Shown here: piece after piece, positions 7,199 through 15,342 of the stretch
How positions within the stretch are numbered: position 1 is the first letter of the stretch
How the letters are laid out: each line of letters begins with the position of its first letter
Assembly (NCBI RefSeq): GCF_039545095.1
Contig: NZ_BAABRS010000001.1
Span: 124,001-188,000, forward strand
Source: Fodinibius salicampi
Lineage (GTDB): Bacteria > Bacteroidota > Rhodothermia > Balneolales > Balneolaceae
Direction: 5' to 3'
DNA: 64,000 nucleotides
The notes under the pieces: model-generated
The model's input: only the letters and a program-made list of their open reading frames with translations
What the model was told of the DNA's origin: nothing
The model's database searches: none
Program-made: the position numbers and the translations under genes

Positions 7199-9685
7199 AT
7201 GATTAAGTTTTTCGGAGAGTTTTTTGTCAATGCGGCTTTTTTGACCTCAATTCTGGCCGCTATTGGCTACTTTGTGTATTCCCAAAGAGAGGAGAAACGG
7301 TATCTGAAGGTCTCTAACTGGTTGTTTGGTATTCAGGGCCTTTTTTTGCTGGTGGCTTCAGGTTTGCTACTCTATATTATTCTTACCCATCAGTTTAATT
7401 TTTATTATGTATATAATTATACCAGCAGCGACCTACAGCTAAGATACCTTATTTCAGCCTTTTGGGGTGGACAGGAGGGAAGTTTCATGCTCTGGATCCT
7501 GTTCTCTATCTTTATTGGGTTCGGACTGATGAAATGGGCCCGTGAACCTTATAGAGGTCCCGTACTTTTCTTCTTAACATTGACTCAGGTTTTCCTTTTT
7601 TCAATGATCGCCGGTATCCCATTTGGGGACTTTACACTGGGAGCATCCCCATTCCGGACGCTGGCAGAAGCCATGCCTAATGCACCTTTTTTACAGTCTA
7701 ATCCTGATTTCGTACCCCAGGATGGAAAGGGACTCAATGACCTGTTAAAGAGTCCCTGGATGATGATTCATCCCCCTATCCTTTTTGTCGGTTTTGCGAT
7801 GATGACCGTGCCTTACTGTTTTGCAATGGCGGCTCTGTGGAAACGCAAGTACAACGAGTGGGTTGGTCCCGCTTTGCCGTGGACGCTCGGCGCAAATGTG
7901 GCATTGTTAACCGCTATTTTTTTGGGCGGATACTGGGCATATGTGACGCTTTCCTTTGGCGGTTATTGGGCTTGGGATCCGGTAGAGAATGCTTCCTTTG
8001 TTCCCTGGCTGCTTGGCACAGCGGGCATCCATACCATGATTATCCAGCGAAAGAGCTCAACGTCTCAAAAGGCTTCCATTGTTTTTGCGATACTGGCTTA
8101 TGTAGCCATTGTATATGAAACTTTTTTAACCCGTTCGGGCGTATTGTCCGATTCTTCAGTCCACAGCTTTGTTGATTTGGGGCTGTATAATCAGCTGGTC
8201 GTTTTTATGGCGGCTGTAACGTTTATAGGATTAGGACTTTTTATCTACCGGTACAAAGAATTGCCCAAGCAGGAAAAGGAGTCGAAGCTGCTTAGCCGGG
8301 AATTTATGACCTTTGCAGGCGCGATGATGCTGTTTCTCATCGGTTTGGTCATTATTCTTGGAACGAGTTCCCCTATTATCGGTCGACTATTCGTAGATAA
8401 TCCTACCCCGCCGGAAGTCAGTTTCTATAATGATTGGACCATGCCGATGGCTATGATTGCAGCCATAATGACGGTATTGGGTCAGTATCTCTTTTGGAAG
8501 CGACAGGATGGGGAATCTCTTGCCCATGATCTCACGCTGCCGGTTGCGCTGACCTGCGTGGTCACTTTAGTCAGTATCTTTATGGGGGAAGTGCGTAACT
8601 TATATTATATGCTCTTTTTACTGACGGCCTGGTTTGCCGTAATAGGTAACGTTATCATTATGATTCGGCTGGCCAGAAAGAAACCAATGCTTATTGGCGG
8701 GACCCTTTCACATGTGGGGTTTGGAGTGCTTTTGCTGGGTATTTTGGCTTCTTCAGCCTATAATGCTAATCTTCTGGATGATGCCACCAAGAGATATAAT
8801 GCTGCGATTAAAAATGGAGAAATCACGGACGAGCAGGGATTCCGGAAAACCCAAACCGTTGACTTTTTGGAATTGGAGCTTAATGAACCCAAAGTAATTA
8901 ATGATAAATACCGGGTTACTTACGAAGGATATACATTAAAAAACCAGGAGCGACCGGGTCAGCAGGAATATAAAATTAAGTTTGAACCAGCTGGTGGCGA
9001 AGGGCAGCAGTTTACGTTAAATCCGCAGGTATATCCTATGTTGAGCTCGTCGACTGCCCAGGAGATCCAATGGTCGGTGGATCCGGATGTACGCAGCGGT
9101 TTATTTAGTGATATTTATCTGTATGTATCGGGAAGTTCTTTTGTAGAAAGAAAGAATGAACAGGCCAAACAGCAGGGAAATAATACAGCATCGGCTTCCG
9201 GAGGCATGGAGGATAGCGTGGCTGTCCAGAAAATTAAATTAGAGCGAGGAGACAGTACCTCCGTAGGTCCCTTTGATATTGTCTTGCGGGATTACCGGCA
9301 GGTTGAGGACCAGCAGCTTCAGGACAGTACCGTTGTGGCGGTACGAGCCTATATTGATATAGCCCAACGGGGCAGTGATAACAGTAGAGTTATTGATCCC
9401 CTTTATTCCATATATGTGGAGAACGGCCAAAACTGGTCGTATGCGCCCCCACAACAGATACCCGAGTATAATGGTACCGTGCAGTTCAGCAGTATCGATC
9501 CTACAACCGGTGAGGTAGAACTTACTTTCCGGGGAGTAAAGGAAGAGGTTGAGGAAGAGTGGGTGCTGTTGGTAGCAGAGGAAAAGCCGTTCATTTCGAT
9601 CGTTTGGTTTGGAACATTCCTGTTGATGGGAGGATTCAGCATATCCATCTTCCGGCATTGGGATAGAGAACGAAAGAAAAGTTAG
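7199..9685 (+). CDS. ccmF: CcmF/CcsA-family cytochrome c heme lyase
   Basis: 828 aa, larger than proteobacterial CcmF (about 650). Many membrane helices; the WWD heme-binding motif GGYWAWDPVENASFVPWL and upstream MIHPPILFVGF with its conserved His are present. A large soluble periplasmic domain (about residues 520-800) lies before the last helix, and the protein ends in a short basic tail. It joins heme from CcmE to apocytochromes. Six bases separate it from ccmE. CcmG/H-type thiol reductants are not nearby. It should serve the CxxCH cytochromes encoded at 46-49 and 62 kb. Confidence 0.92.
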   Translation: MIKFFGEFFVNAAFLTSILAAIGYFVYSQREEKRYLKVSNWLFGIQGLFLLVASGLLLYIILTHQFNFYYVYNYTSSDLQLRYLISAFWGGQEGSFMLWILFSIFIGFGLMKWAREPYRGPVLFFLTLTQVFLFSMIAGIPFGDFTLGASPFRTLAEAMPNAPFLQSNPDFVPQDGKGLNDLLKSPWMMIHPPILFVGFAMMTVPYCFAMAALWKRKYNEWVGPALPWTLGANVALLTAIFLGGYWAYVTLSFGGYWAWDPVENASFVPWLLGTAGIHTMIIQRKSSTSQKASIVFAILAYVAIVYETFLTRSGVLSDSSVHSFVDLGLYNQLVVFMAAVTFIGLGLFIYRYKELPKQEKESKLLSREFMTFAGAMMLFLIGLVIILGTSSPIIGRLFVDNPTPPEVSFYNDWTMPMAMIAAIMTVLGQYLFWKRQDGESLAHDLTLPVALTCVVTLVSIFMGEVRNLYYMLFLLTAWFAVIGNVIIMIRLARKKPMLIGGTLSHVGFGVLLLGILASSAYNANLLDDATKRYNAAIKNGEITDEQGFRKTQTVDFLELELNEPKVINDKYRVTYEGYTLKNQERPGQQEYKIKFEPAGGEGQQFTLNPQVYPMLSSSTAQEIQWSVDPDVRSGLFSDIYLYVSGSSFVERKNEQAKQQGNNTASASGGMEDSVAVQKIKLERGDSTSVGPFDIVLRDYRQVEDQQLQDSTVVAVRAYIDIAQRGSDNSRVIDPLYSIYVENGQNWSYAPPQQIPEYNGTVQFSSIDPTTGEVELTFRGVKEEVEEEWVLLVAEEKPFISIVWFGTFLLMGGFSISIFRHWDRERKKS

Positions 9686-9708
9686 CATTTGGATAGGAAT
9701 AAGAACAA

Positions 9709-10446
9709 ATGCCGCGTTATAAGTTAATTATTGAGTATCTGGGAACTGCTTATAGCGGTTGGCAAAAGCAACCGAATGCGGTGACAGTCGAAGAAACAAT
9801 AGAGTCGGCCTTGGAGCGCATTACAGGTGAGCCGGTCGATATTATTGGTCAGGGCCGAACCGACAGCGGAGTCCATGCCGAAGCCCAAACAGCCCACGTT
9901 GATTTTCCGGAACCCATAGACAAGGATGAGCTTCTTTATGCTCTGGTAGGAGTACTTCCAAAAGATGTTGCGGTGTGGGATATGGAAAAGGTTTCTCTTG
10001 ATTTTCACGCCCGTTTCGATGCAACTTATCGCCGATATCGCTACTGTATTGCCCGTCGGCCCCGTCCATTGTTTAAAGATACGACGACCACTGAATTTCG
10101 TGAACTGGATATAGAAGCCATGAACTATTGTGCTGATTTAATTGAAGGCACACATAATTTTGATAGCTTCACCAAACCAGATAATCAAAATCCCAGTTCG
10201 GAATGCGAGGTAAGTCATTCTACTCTCGAAGAATCAGAGGGTACGTTAATATATCGGATACAAGCTAACCGCTTTGTACGCCACTTGGTACGGCGGTTAG
10301 TGGGGACGATGCTACAGGTTGGTTTGGGAAAGCGTCCAGTAGAGGAGTTTGAGGATATGTTGTTGAATCCAAGTAAACATAAAAACGGACACGGGGCCCC
10401 GGCCATGGGTTTAATCCTGGAAAAGGTTGGATATAAAAAAGTTTGA
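9709..10446 (+). CDS. truA: tRNA pseudouridine(38-40) synthase TruA
   Basis: 245 aa, usual length. The catalytic motif GQGRTDSGVHAEAQ carries nucleophile Asp52; further family motifs are HARFDATYRRYRY and NRFVRHLVRRLVGTML. It isomerises uridines 38-40 of the tRNA anticodon arm in the cytoplasm. The 23-bp gap from ccmF allows co-transcription; tRNA-Asn follows 83 bp downstream. Confidence 0.96.
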   Translation: MPRYKLIIEYLGTAYSGWQKQPNAVTVEETIESALERITGEPVDIIGQGRTDSGVHAEAQTAHVDFPEPIDKDELLYALVGVLPKDVAVWDMEKVSLDFHARFDATYRRYRYCIARRPRPLFKDTTTTEFRELDIEAMNYCADLIEGTHNFDSFTKPDNQNPSSECEVSHSTLEESEGTLIYRIQANRFVRHLVRRLVGTMLQVGLGKRPVEEFEDMLLNPSKHKNGHGAPAMGLILEKVGYKKV

Positions 10447-10529
10447 AAAAGACCTTGACTTGAGTGAATATAAATAATTATATTTGTGCTCTGTTAAAAG
10501 CGGTTGAAATTTATACTGTTATCACATAA

Positions 10530-10604
10530 TCCTCGGTAGCTCAGCGGCAGAGCAATCGGCTGTTAACCGATCGGTCGTAGGTTCGAATCCTACCCGGGGA
10601 GCCA
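10530..10604 (+). tRNA. tRNA-Asn (anticodon GTT), CCA encoded
   Basis: 75 nt fold as a cloverleaf: acceptor tcctcgg/ccgggga (one T-G pair), D arm with agctcagcggcagagc, anticodon arm atcgg-ctgttaa-ccgat with GTT at the loop centre, T arm with gttcgaatc, discriminator G and encoded CCA. Its 3' end serves as the attachment-like site of the downstream island. Confidence 0.96.
10595..10604 (+). repeat. Putative att site copy 1 (tRNA-Asn 3' end)
   Basis: cggggagcca, the last ten bases of tRNA-Asn, recurs at 13913-13922. After both copies comes the same hairpin (aagtgcga...tcgcactt) and the same recombinase 3' end. This is the pattern left when integrative elements insert at a tRNA 3' end. Confidence 0.6.
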
Positions 10605-10614
10605 GGCATCCCTG

Positions 10615-10653
10615 AAGTGCGAACTTGGACTTTTCCAGGTTCGCACTTTTTTA
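10615..10653. terminator. Strong terminator downstream of tRNA-Asn
   Basis: 15-bp stem aagtgcgaacttgga / tccaggttcgcactt with one G-T pair, tetraloop cttt, then a T-run. It would end the tRNA transcript; a related but diverged hairpin occurs at 13932-13974. Confidence 0.85.
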
Positions 10654-10779
10654 TTTCAGTCCATTCTGCTTCCAGCTTTTTGTCAGCTAAAAAGTTGATC
10701 TCAATATCCCCAGTGTTATCATTGTCCACGTGAGAAATCAATGACTGTATTACTGTTTTCATCAGGTCTTCTCTCAGAA
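10620..10779 (-). pseudogene. Serine recombinase C-terminal remnant, copy 1
   Basis: Leftward frame encoding REDLMKTVIQSLISHVDN and the following IEINFLADKKLEAEW, nearly identical in DNA (a few substitutions in about 150 bp) to the C-terminal end of the fragment at 13927-14292. The homology stops abruptly near 10780, so only the last 50 or so codons survive. The frame runs on into the antisense of tRNA-Asn, which is not coding. A deletion scar of an integrated element. Confidence 0.7.
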
Positions 10780-10951
10780 TAGAATGTAAAATTATCAATG
10801 TTAATTGCACGTGCACCAGATTAGCGATACCTTAAGTACATATGATCCTTCCCCAAGATACCCGATTTTATAACTATTCTTGAAATCCTTGTAAAGAAAA
10901 GAAGTGGGAGAATGGGATTTCATTTTTTTCGATTAATTCTATAAGAATCGT

Positions 10952-12442
10952 ATGGAGACAGACAGTATTAAAGAACAAATTGACCAGTCCCAAAGTGGTG
11001 CTCCAGCAGGAGGACGGGCTGTACGTGATATATTTTCAACAGATGAAATTTTTCATCGCATTGTAGCCACAGCTGATGAGGATTTTAGCCGTTCTACTCG
11101 TCTTCTTTTTTTGAGTGGCTTGGCTGCAGGATTGTCCATTGGTCTTACGTTTGTAGCTCGTTCTGCGATGACGAGTGCTGTAGGGCCAGAGTCTTCTTTG
11201 TTCCTTGGAAACATGTTATACCCACTGGGATTTATACTAATTGTAGCCGGTAAATATCAGCTGTTTACCGAAAATACGCTTACTCCGGTTACGCATGTGC
11301 TCACGCGGATTGCCAGCATACCGGCGCTAATGCGAGTTTGGGGCGTTGTGCTATTTGCAAATGTAGTAGGTGCAGGGGCCTTGGCATATGTATTGGCCAA
11401 TACTGGGATCTTTGCAGCCGAAGTTGCCGAAGTGGCCCGGGGCTTTGGAGAACACGCCCTGAGTGTATCCTGGCATGATCTGTTCTGGAAAGGCGTATTA
11501 GCCGGATGGATTGTAGCCTCGATGGTATGGCTGACCCACGCCGTAAGAGATGCTATGGCTCGTATCGCTATTGTTTTTATCCTTATGTATCTCATTCCTA
11601 TAGCTGATTTATTCCATTGTATTATTGGTGCGTGTGAGGTGCTTTATTTGATTTTCCAGGGATTAGCAGGATGGGGCGAGTTCGGATATTTCTTTTCCGC
11701 AGTTACGCTTGGTAATACAGTGGGTGGAGTAATATTGGTGGCTATGCTTAATTATTCGCAAACACGGCAGAGTCGCTTTCCTGATAGGGACTGTGGTCAG
11801 TTAGAGCTTACATGGAAAGAATGGCTATTTGGTCGTAATACAATATTGCCGGATTTTATTCGTCGCCCGCATTCCAATCATGATCAGAAAGAAGAAACGG
11901 AGGATACACTGCAGCCCCCTGTCATTGAAGAAGACCATCAGCGTGGAAACCCGGATGCGGAAATTACTCTCTTACAGTATGGGGATTATGAGTGTGAAAC
12001 CAGTCTTAGAATCTATAAGATGGTAGATAATATAATGCAGGATGAAGATGGGGACATCCGATATATTTATCGTCACCTTCCGCTTAGCCGACGACATCCG
12101 CATGCCGAAAACGCGGGCATGGCGGCAGAGGCGGCTGCCGACCAAGGCAAATTTTGGGAAATGCATGACGAACTGTTTGACCATCAAAATCATCTGGAAG
12201 ATGAAAACCTGCTGAAATGTGCCCGTCACATAAATCTGGATACTGAACGATTTCAAAAAGAAATGTATGCCGAAAAAAACAGGAAGCGCGTGCTGGAGGA
12301 CCGGCGCTCCGGAGTACGTAGTGGAGTGAGCGATACTAATAATCTGTTTATCAATGGGCAGCGATTCGACAAAGCGATGGAAAAAGAGAACATTCAGCGG
12401 GAAATTGAGCGCATCAAAATGACGTTGACATCCGAAGTATAG
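10952..12442 (+). CDS. Formate/nitrite-type channel fused to DsbA-like domain (CxxS)
   Basis: 496 aa. Residues about 45-275 form an FNT channel domain with six helices (LFLSGLAAGLSIGLTF, GKYQLFTENTLTPV, ANVVGAGALAYVL). After a charged linker rich in Glu/Gln, residues 325-490 are a DsbA-like thioredoxin fold (PDAEITLLQYGDYECETS ... FINGQRF), cytoplasmic by topology. DsbA-type domains fused to transporters usually carry CPxC; here it is Cys348-E-T-Ser351, so only one redox cysteine remains. A reductase/oxidase cycle is unlikely; trapping or regulatory thiol chemistry is possible. Lies alone in the tRNA-Asn island. FNT substrate (formate, nitrite, hydrosulfide) unknown. Confidence 0.85.
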   Translation: METDSIKEQIDQSQSGAPAGGRAVRDIFSTDEIFHRIVATADEDFSRSTRLLFLSGLAAGLSIGLTFVARSAMTSAVGPESSLFLGNMLYPLGFILIVAGKYQLFTENTLTPVTHVLTRIASIPALMRVWGVVLFANVVGAGALAYVLANTGIFAAEVAEVARGFGEHALSVSWHDLFWKGVLAGWIVASMVWLTHAVRDAMARIAIVFILMYLIPIADLFHCIIGACEVLYLIFQGLAGWGEFGYFFSAVTLGNTVGGVILVAMLNYSQTRQSRFPDRDCGQLELTWKEWLFGRNTILPDFIRRPHSNHDQKEETEDTLQPPVIEEDHQRGNPDAEITLLQYGDYECETSLRIYKMVDNIMQDEDGDIRYIYRHLPLSRRHPHAENAGMAAEAAADQGKFWEMHDELFDHQNHLEDENLLKCARHINLDTERFQKEMYAEKNRKRVLEDRRSGVRSGVSDTNNLFINGQRFDKAMEKENIQREIERIKMTLTSEV

Positions 12443-12767
12443 AATGCATAGTTCTATGGCAATTCTCTGTGGTGATTAATAGTTTGTATGATAATAGTGA
12501 TGTTGGGATTAAGAACATGCTGGCGTTTTTTTGAGGAGTATTGATTGCAAATACTGGATTCCTCAATGGATCTGAATTAGTCTTCCTACAGTTTAGTGAG
12601 CTCGATACAATCAATAAACAACGTACAACGTACTATTCCTATCAATTTTAATTCCCACACTTCCGGCTTTAGGTGCATCGCCGTGCCCGTGTACGACCAT
12701 CTCCTTGTTGATGTATCCCCGAAAATGAGTGCTATTGGTGACCATCCTCAATAATGCGTTTCTGTTC
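12443..12767. other. Intergenic stretch inside the tRNA-Asn island
   Basis: 325 bp after the FNT-DsbA fusion. A leftward open frame (12611-12802) ends here but overlaps the SHOCT gene out of frame and has no ribosome site or recognisable domain, so I do not call it. The sequence near 12578-12596 ends in cctaca but lacks the other half of the 19-bp palindrome. Confidence 0.4.
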
Positions 12768-12947
12768 TTAATAATCTTCCTTTTCAATTTCCCCTCGCGC
12801 AAATCTTTTTTTCAAAATATCCAGAGGATCTTCACGGGAATTATAAGAACGATAGGGCAGGGTATTAAATACAATGAATAATATGATTAGCGTTACTACG
12901 ATCCACCAGACCGAGTGCATCCTGATAAAGTGATGATCATAAAACAT
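12768..12947 (-). CDS. SHOCT-domain membrane mini-protein
   Basis: 59 aa: a His-rich N-terminus (MFYDHHF), one membrane helix (WWIVVTLIILFIVFNTL), then a SHOCT helix pair (DPLDILKKRFARGEIEKEDY). This is the layout of the common short SHOCT proteins often found beside copper or heavy-metal genes. It sits 36 bp downstream of a Met/His-rich secreted peptide gene, so the two may be co-transcribed. Function unknown; the short length is normal for the group. Confidence 0.7.
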   Translation of the reverse strand: MFYDHHFIRMHSVWWIVVTLIILFIVFNTLPYRSYNSREDPLDILKKRFARGEIEKEDY

Positions 12948-12982
12948 GGTCCTTATTTTTTTCGGTCAATATTTGTGCATCA

Positions 12983-13177
12983 TTAATTGTGATGCTGTTG
13001 ATGTTTATTCCCTTTCTTTGATTCTTTGTTCATCATTCCTGTTTGATCCATCATGTCTCCCTGCATCATCTCCTGCATTTGCTGTTTCTTCTCACCCATA
13101 TCTCCTTGTTTTTGCTGAGCAAATGTTGTTCCGGCCATTAAAAGAGTAATTGAGAGCGTAAGGATTAAACGTTTCAT
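12983..13177 (-). CDS. Secreted Met/Gln/His-rich small protein
   Basis: 64 aa from the ATG at 13177 (a GTG three codons upstream is less likely because the signal peptide starts at MKRLILT). Signal peptide MKRLILTLSITLLMAGTTFA, cleavage after TFA, then a low-complexity chain rich in Gln, Met, Lys and ending KGNKHQQHHN. Met and His clusters of this kind often bind Cu or Ag in the periplasm, but no metal is proven here. Composition resembles the larger Met-rich protein at 17426-17896. Confidence 0.6.
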   Translation of the reverse strand: MKRLILTLSITLLMAGTTFAQQKQGDMGEKKQQMQEMMQGDMMDQTGMMNKESKKGNKHQQHHN

Positions 13178-13279
13178 AGTAGCCACCTAGAATTTTCTAT
13201 TGATTAGATTAACACTGATTGAATTTTTCTGTTCCCAATGTAATGATTGCTAACTTAAAGCAACCTTACATTGTTGCCG

Positions 13280-13579
13280 TTAATTGAGAATATCTGATCC
13301 CTGTTCATCATCTGGTATTCGGATAGCCTGTTCAATGGGAGTGACAAAAACAATACAGTCTCCTTTTCGTCCGGTATGTCCGTGTTTTTGGATCGTTTGA
13401 ACTATTGACTCTATATCTTCTGATTCCGCTGCCATTTCCAATTTTACTACATGCGTATGCATAGCGGGAAAATTCAGAGAGCCATGTTTATTCTTTGAAT
13501 CAGTGTATCGGACTGTTCCTTCGCCCTCAAAGACCGTCATTGAGCAATGCCCTCTATTTTCGAAGTTCTGTGTAGACAT
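13280..13579 (-). CDS. P-II-like protein lacking its N-terminal strand
   Basis: 99 aa from ATG at 13579 (an upstream in-frame start at 13639 lies inside the neighbouring HTH gene). It keeps the P-II features GHCSMTVFEGEGTV, HVVKLEMAAESEDIESIVQTIQKHGHTGRKGDCIVFVTPIEQAIRI, that is, the B-loop and C-loop regions. The first 15-20 residues (beta-1, normally KKIEAIIRPFKLEEV) are absent, and the upstream sequence is the HTH gene in another frame. So it looks truncated at its 5' end by a recombination event; it may be inactive, or may be a divergent P-II-like metal or anion sensor. Confidence 0.6.
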   Translation of the reverse strand: MSTQNFENRGHCSMTVFEGEGTVRYTDSKNKHGSLNFPAMHTHVVKLEMAAESEDIESIVQTIQKHGHTGRKGDCIVFVTPIEQAIRIPDDEQGSDILN

Positions 13580-13602
13580 CTTCAAGTAACATACGTTTGA
13601 TA

Positions 13603-13899
13603 TTATGATAATACCTTCGAAACCCAAGCACGAGAACAATCAAATTTACGAGCAATATCAGCTTGTGTATCTACCTTTCCAGAGGCCAACAAGGTCTGGA
13701 AGATTTCTCTTTGCTCTTCTCTACTTTTGGTCTTTTTCTTGGACTTTCGGTTAACAGAATTAACCGTTTTGTATTTGTTCGCATTGTCCCAATTTGGGTA
13801 CTCTTCGGCCAATTTTTCGTAGTGAATTTCATATTTTATTCCTTTTGGACCCCTGTTAACAGATCTGAGAGGCATTATTGCGGTAAAAAGTGTTCGCAT
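13603..13899 (-). CDS. Small HTH DNA-binding protein of the island
   Basis: 98 aa. The N-terminal half is basic and unassigned; the C-terminal half is a helix-turn-helix, EEQREIFQTLLASGKVDTQADIARKFDCSRAWVSKVLS, like the HTH at or next to serine recombinase ends. It starts 14 bp beyond the second attachment-like repeat. Role inferred as element regulator or recombination accessory protein. Its end overlaps the truncated P-II frame by about 37 bp only if the upstream P-II start is used. Confidence 0.55.
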   Translation of the reverse strand: MRTLFTAIMPLRSVNRGPKGIKYEIHYEKLAEEYPNWDNANKYKTVNSVNRKSKKKTKSREEQREIFQTLLASGKVDTQADIARKFDCSRAWVSKVLS

Positions 13900-13912
13900 T
13901 TCAGGGACTCGC

Positions 13913-13922
13913 GGGGAGCCAT
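13913..13922 (+). repeat. Putative att site copy 2
   Basis: cggggagcca identical to the 3' end of tRNA-Asn. The bases just upstream (gttcgcatttcagggactcg) faintly resemble the T-arm of the tRNA (gttcgaatcc), so this may be a worn partial tRNA copy left by an earlier integration. Confidence 0.55.
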
Positions 13923-13926
13923 CACA

Positions 13927-14310
13927 TTATGAAGTGCGAACTGATAGGTCTTTTTGCTTATCAGTGTCGCACTTTTTTATTTCAGCCCATTCTGCTTCCA
14001 GCTTTTTGTCAGCTAAAAAGTTGATCTCAATATCCCCGGTGTTATCATTATCCACGTGTGAAATTAATGACTGGATCACTGTTTTCATCAGGTCTTCTCT
14101 CACTCTGCTGTCAGACTTATCCCATAGTTTTATAAACTCATTGAGAATCGTTTTATAGGTATCATCATCTATCACTTTCCGGTTTTCAGGGGGATATCCT
14201 CCCAACCAATGTCCTTGTTTAGCAGTCTCTTTTCTTTTTTCACGAGTTCTTGCAACGTTCATCTCCCGCTCAAATTCAGCGAACATAACCATTATATTTT
14301 GAAAACTTTG
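13927..14310 (-). pseudogene. Serine recombinase fragment without catalytic domain, copy 2
   Basis: About 125 codons. It starts in the E-helix region (QNIMVMFAEFEREMNVART, a resolvase hallmark), continues through GHWLGGYPPENR where full-length proteins have the GxxPxGY turn, and ends in the alpha-helical tail also found at 10620-10779. The N-terminal catalytic domain with the nucleophilic Ser is absent: an in-frame stop lies just upstream (near 14320) and the sequence passes into a DUF932 fragment in another frame. The central DNA-binding domain is also shorter than in large serine recombinases. Not functional as an integrase. Confidence 0.75.
13932..13980. terminator. Hairpin terminator, diverged twin of 10615-10653
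   Basis: Stem aagtgcga-actgata / tatcagt-g-tcgcactt with one bulged base and a trailing T-run. The outer stem and T-run are conserved with the copy beyond tRNA-Asn while the inner stem has changed in a compensatory way (gaacttgga versus actgata), evidence that the hairpin was selected. Confidence 0.75.
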
Positions 14311-14591
14311 TAGTTGTTTTCACTCCCTGTATTTTTCAAATCTTCCTTTTGTGAGGATTTCTTCTTATAGGTGAGCACGCAGAACATTTTTTGTCCATCG
14401 GAGCTCAACGCATATTGGTCGCCATCGAACTGATAGCCGTTGAGTAGATCTGAGGCGATCGTCAGCACATTGACCGCAAAATCATAGTGATTAAGCGGCG
14501 TATAGGTTTTAGTTTTGGGCGGTTCCGGTACAGCTAGAATTTGCTCCAGCGAGCATCTTTCGGATCCACACTGTATTAATAATCCTTTCAT
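14292..14591 (-). pseudogene. DUF932-like N-terminal fragment
   Basis: From ATG 14591, with a good aaggag site upstream: MKGLLIQCGSERCSLEQI then PKTKTYTPLNHYDFAVNVL and DQYALSSDGQKMFCVLTY. This matches the start of DUF932-type (plasmid/phage-associated) proteins, which run to about 230-300 aa; here homology ends after 80 residues and the frame closes in a lysine-rich tail fused to the recombinase scar. Typical cargo of integrative elements, now truncated. Confidence 0.55.
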
Positions 14592-15116
14592 AGTATTCTC
14601 CTTTTGTAATTGTTTAAAATTGGATATAAAGCTGGTAAAGGGGCAAATGCTTAGATTGGGTGTTTGGCAAGAAGGGCCTAAAAACAAAAAGACCGCCTGT
14701 TAGGAGCGATCTTTGTTGTTGTCTTCAGGATTTTCTCCCAAAAAAATAGTTGATAAAACAGCTTCGAGAAAATCGATACCTGTTCGTAATATCTCTTTCA
14801 TGATCGTTTACCTCCGGTGATTATGATGACAATCACCTTTATGATTAACTTTTTTAAGATGGGCATAAGTCGGGTTGGGATTGACGTTAATAAAGCCCAG
14901 CTGTTGTATAGCCTTGCTTCACTATTCTTATACCAAGAAATGGAGGAAAATTTGATATAGAGGTTATTGAGGGGGGATGCCAAAGGTTGAACAATTTAAA
15001 TTGGAATGGTTCTTTCTTTTATTTAAAAAAGGGGCTGCCCTTTTACTAATGAAAAGGATAGCTTAACAACTTTGATTCCATATTAACCCTACTAATAACC
15101 TTTCATTCATAGCGCT
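14592..15116. other. Non-coding remnant sequence
   Basis: 525 bp with no supported gene. A short imperfect hairpin (aaagaccgc...gcgatcttt near 14690-14716) may end transcription. A 61-codon leftward frame at 14798-14983 has no ribosome site or domain. The region probably derives from the older integrated element. Confidence 0.4.
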
Positions 15117-15302
15117 ATGGCTAAATGTAATTTTGATATTGACTATTCACAAGAAATGAATTAGGCTAAAAACATCATCACTTATGAGATCACCAGCAAT
15201 AACGAAGACATTCAGACTAATGATGATACCGCGGTGTTCTCGATCTCAGTGCCGGGCGGCGAGGTTACAGGTAGTATGGCATTTGAAGACAATCTCAGTT
15301 AG
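15117..15302 (+). pseudogene. Small conserved hypothetical, two in-frame stops
   Basis: The frame reads MAKCNFDIDYSQEMN, TAG at 15162, AKNIITYEITSN, then DDTAVFSISVPGGEVTGSM, TAG at 15300. This resembles a widespread short soluble family (MAxxxFxIxFxGSAExLxxKAKxAI...FSxSTPxGxIxGxY). Two amber codons and loss of the C-terminal part make it dead. Recognition is from memory of the pattern and moderate. Confidence 0.45.
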
Positions 15303-15342
15303 TATGTAGTCTTTCCTGAAAAGTTAAAATTTACAGCTATTA

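Noticed and set aside
10541-10816. Leftward 91-codon frame across tRNA-Asn
   Set aside because: Its N-terminal two thirds are a recombinase tail, but the rest (RIRTYDRSVNSRLLCR) is the antisense of a tRNA, a known artefact.
12611-12802. Leftward 63-codon frame ending near the FNT-DsbA gene
   Set aside because: Starts inside the SHOCT gene in another frame; no recognisable family.
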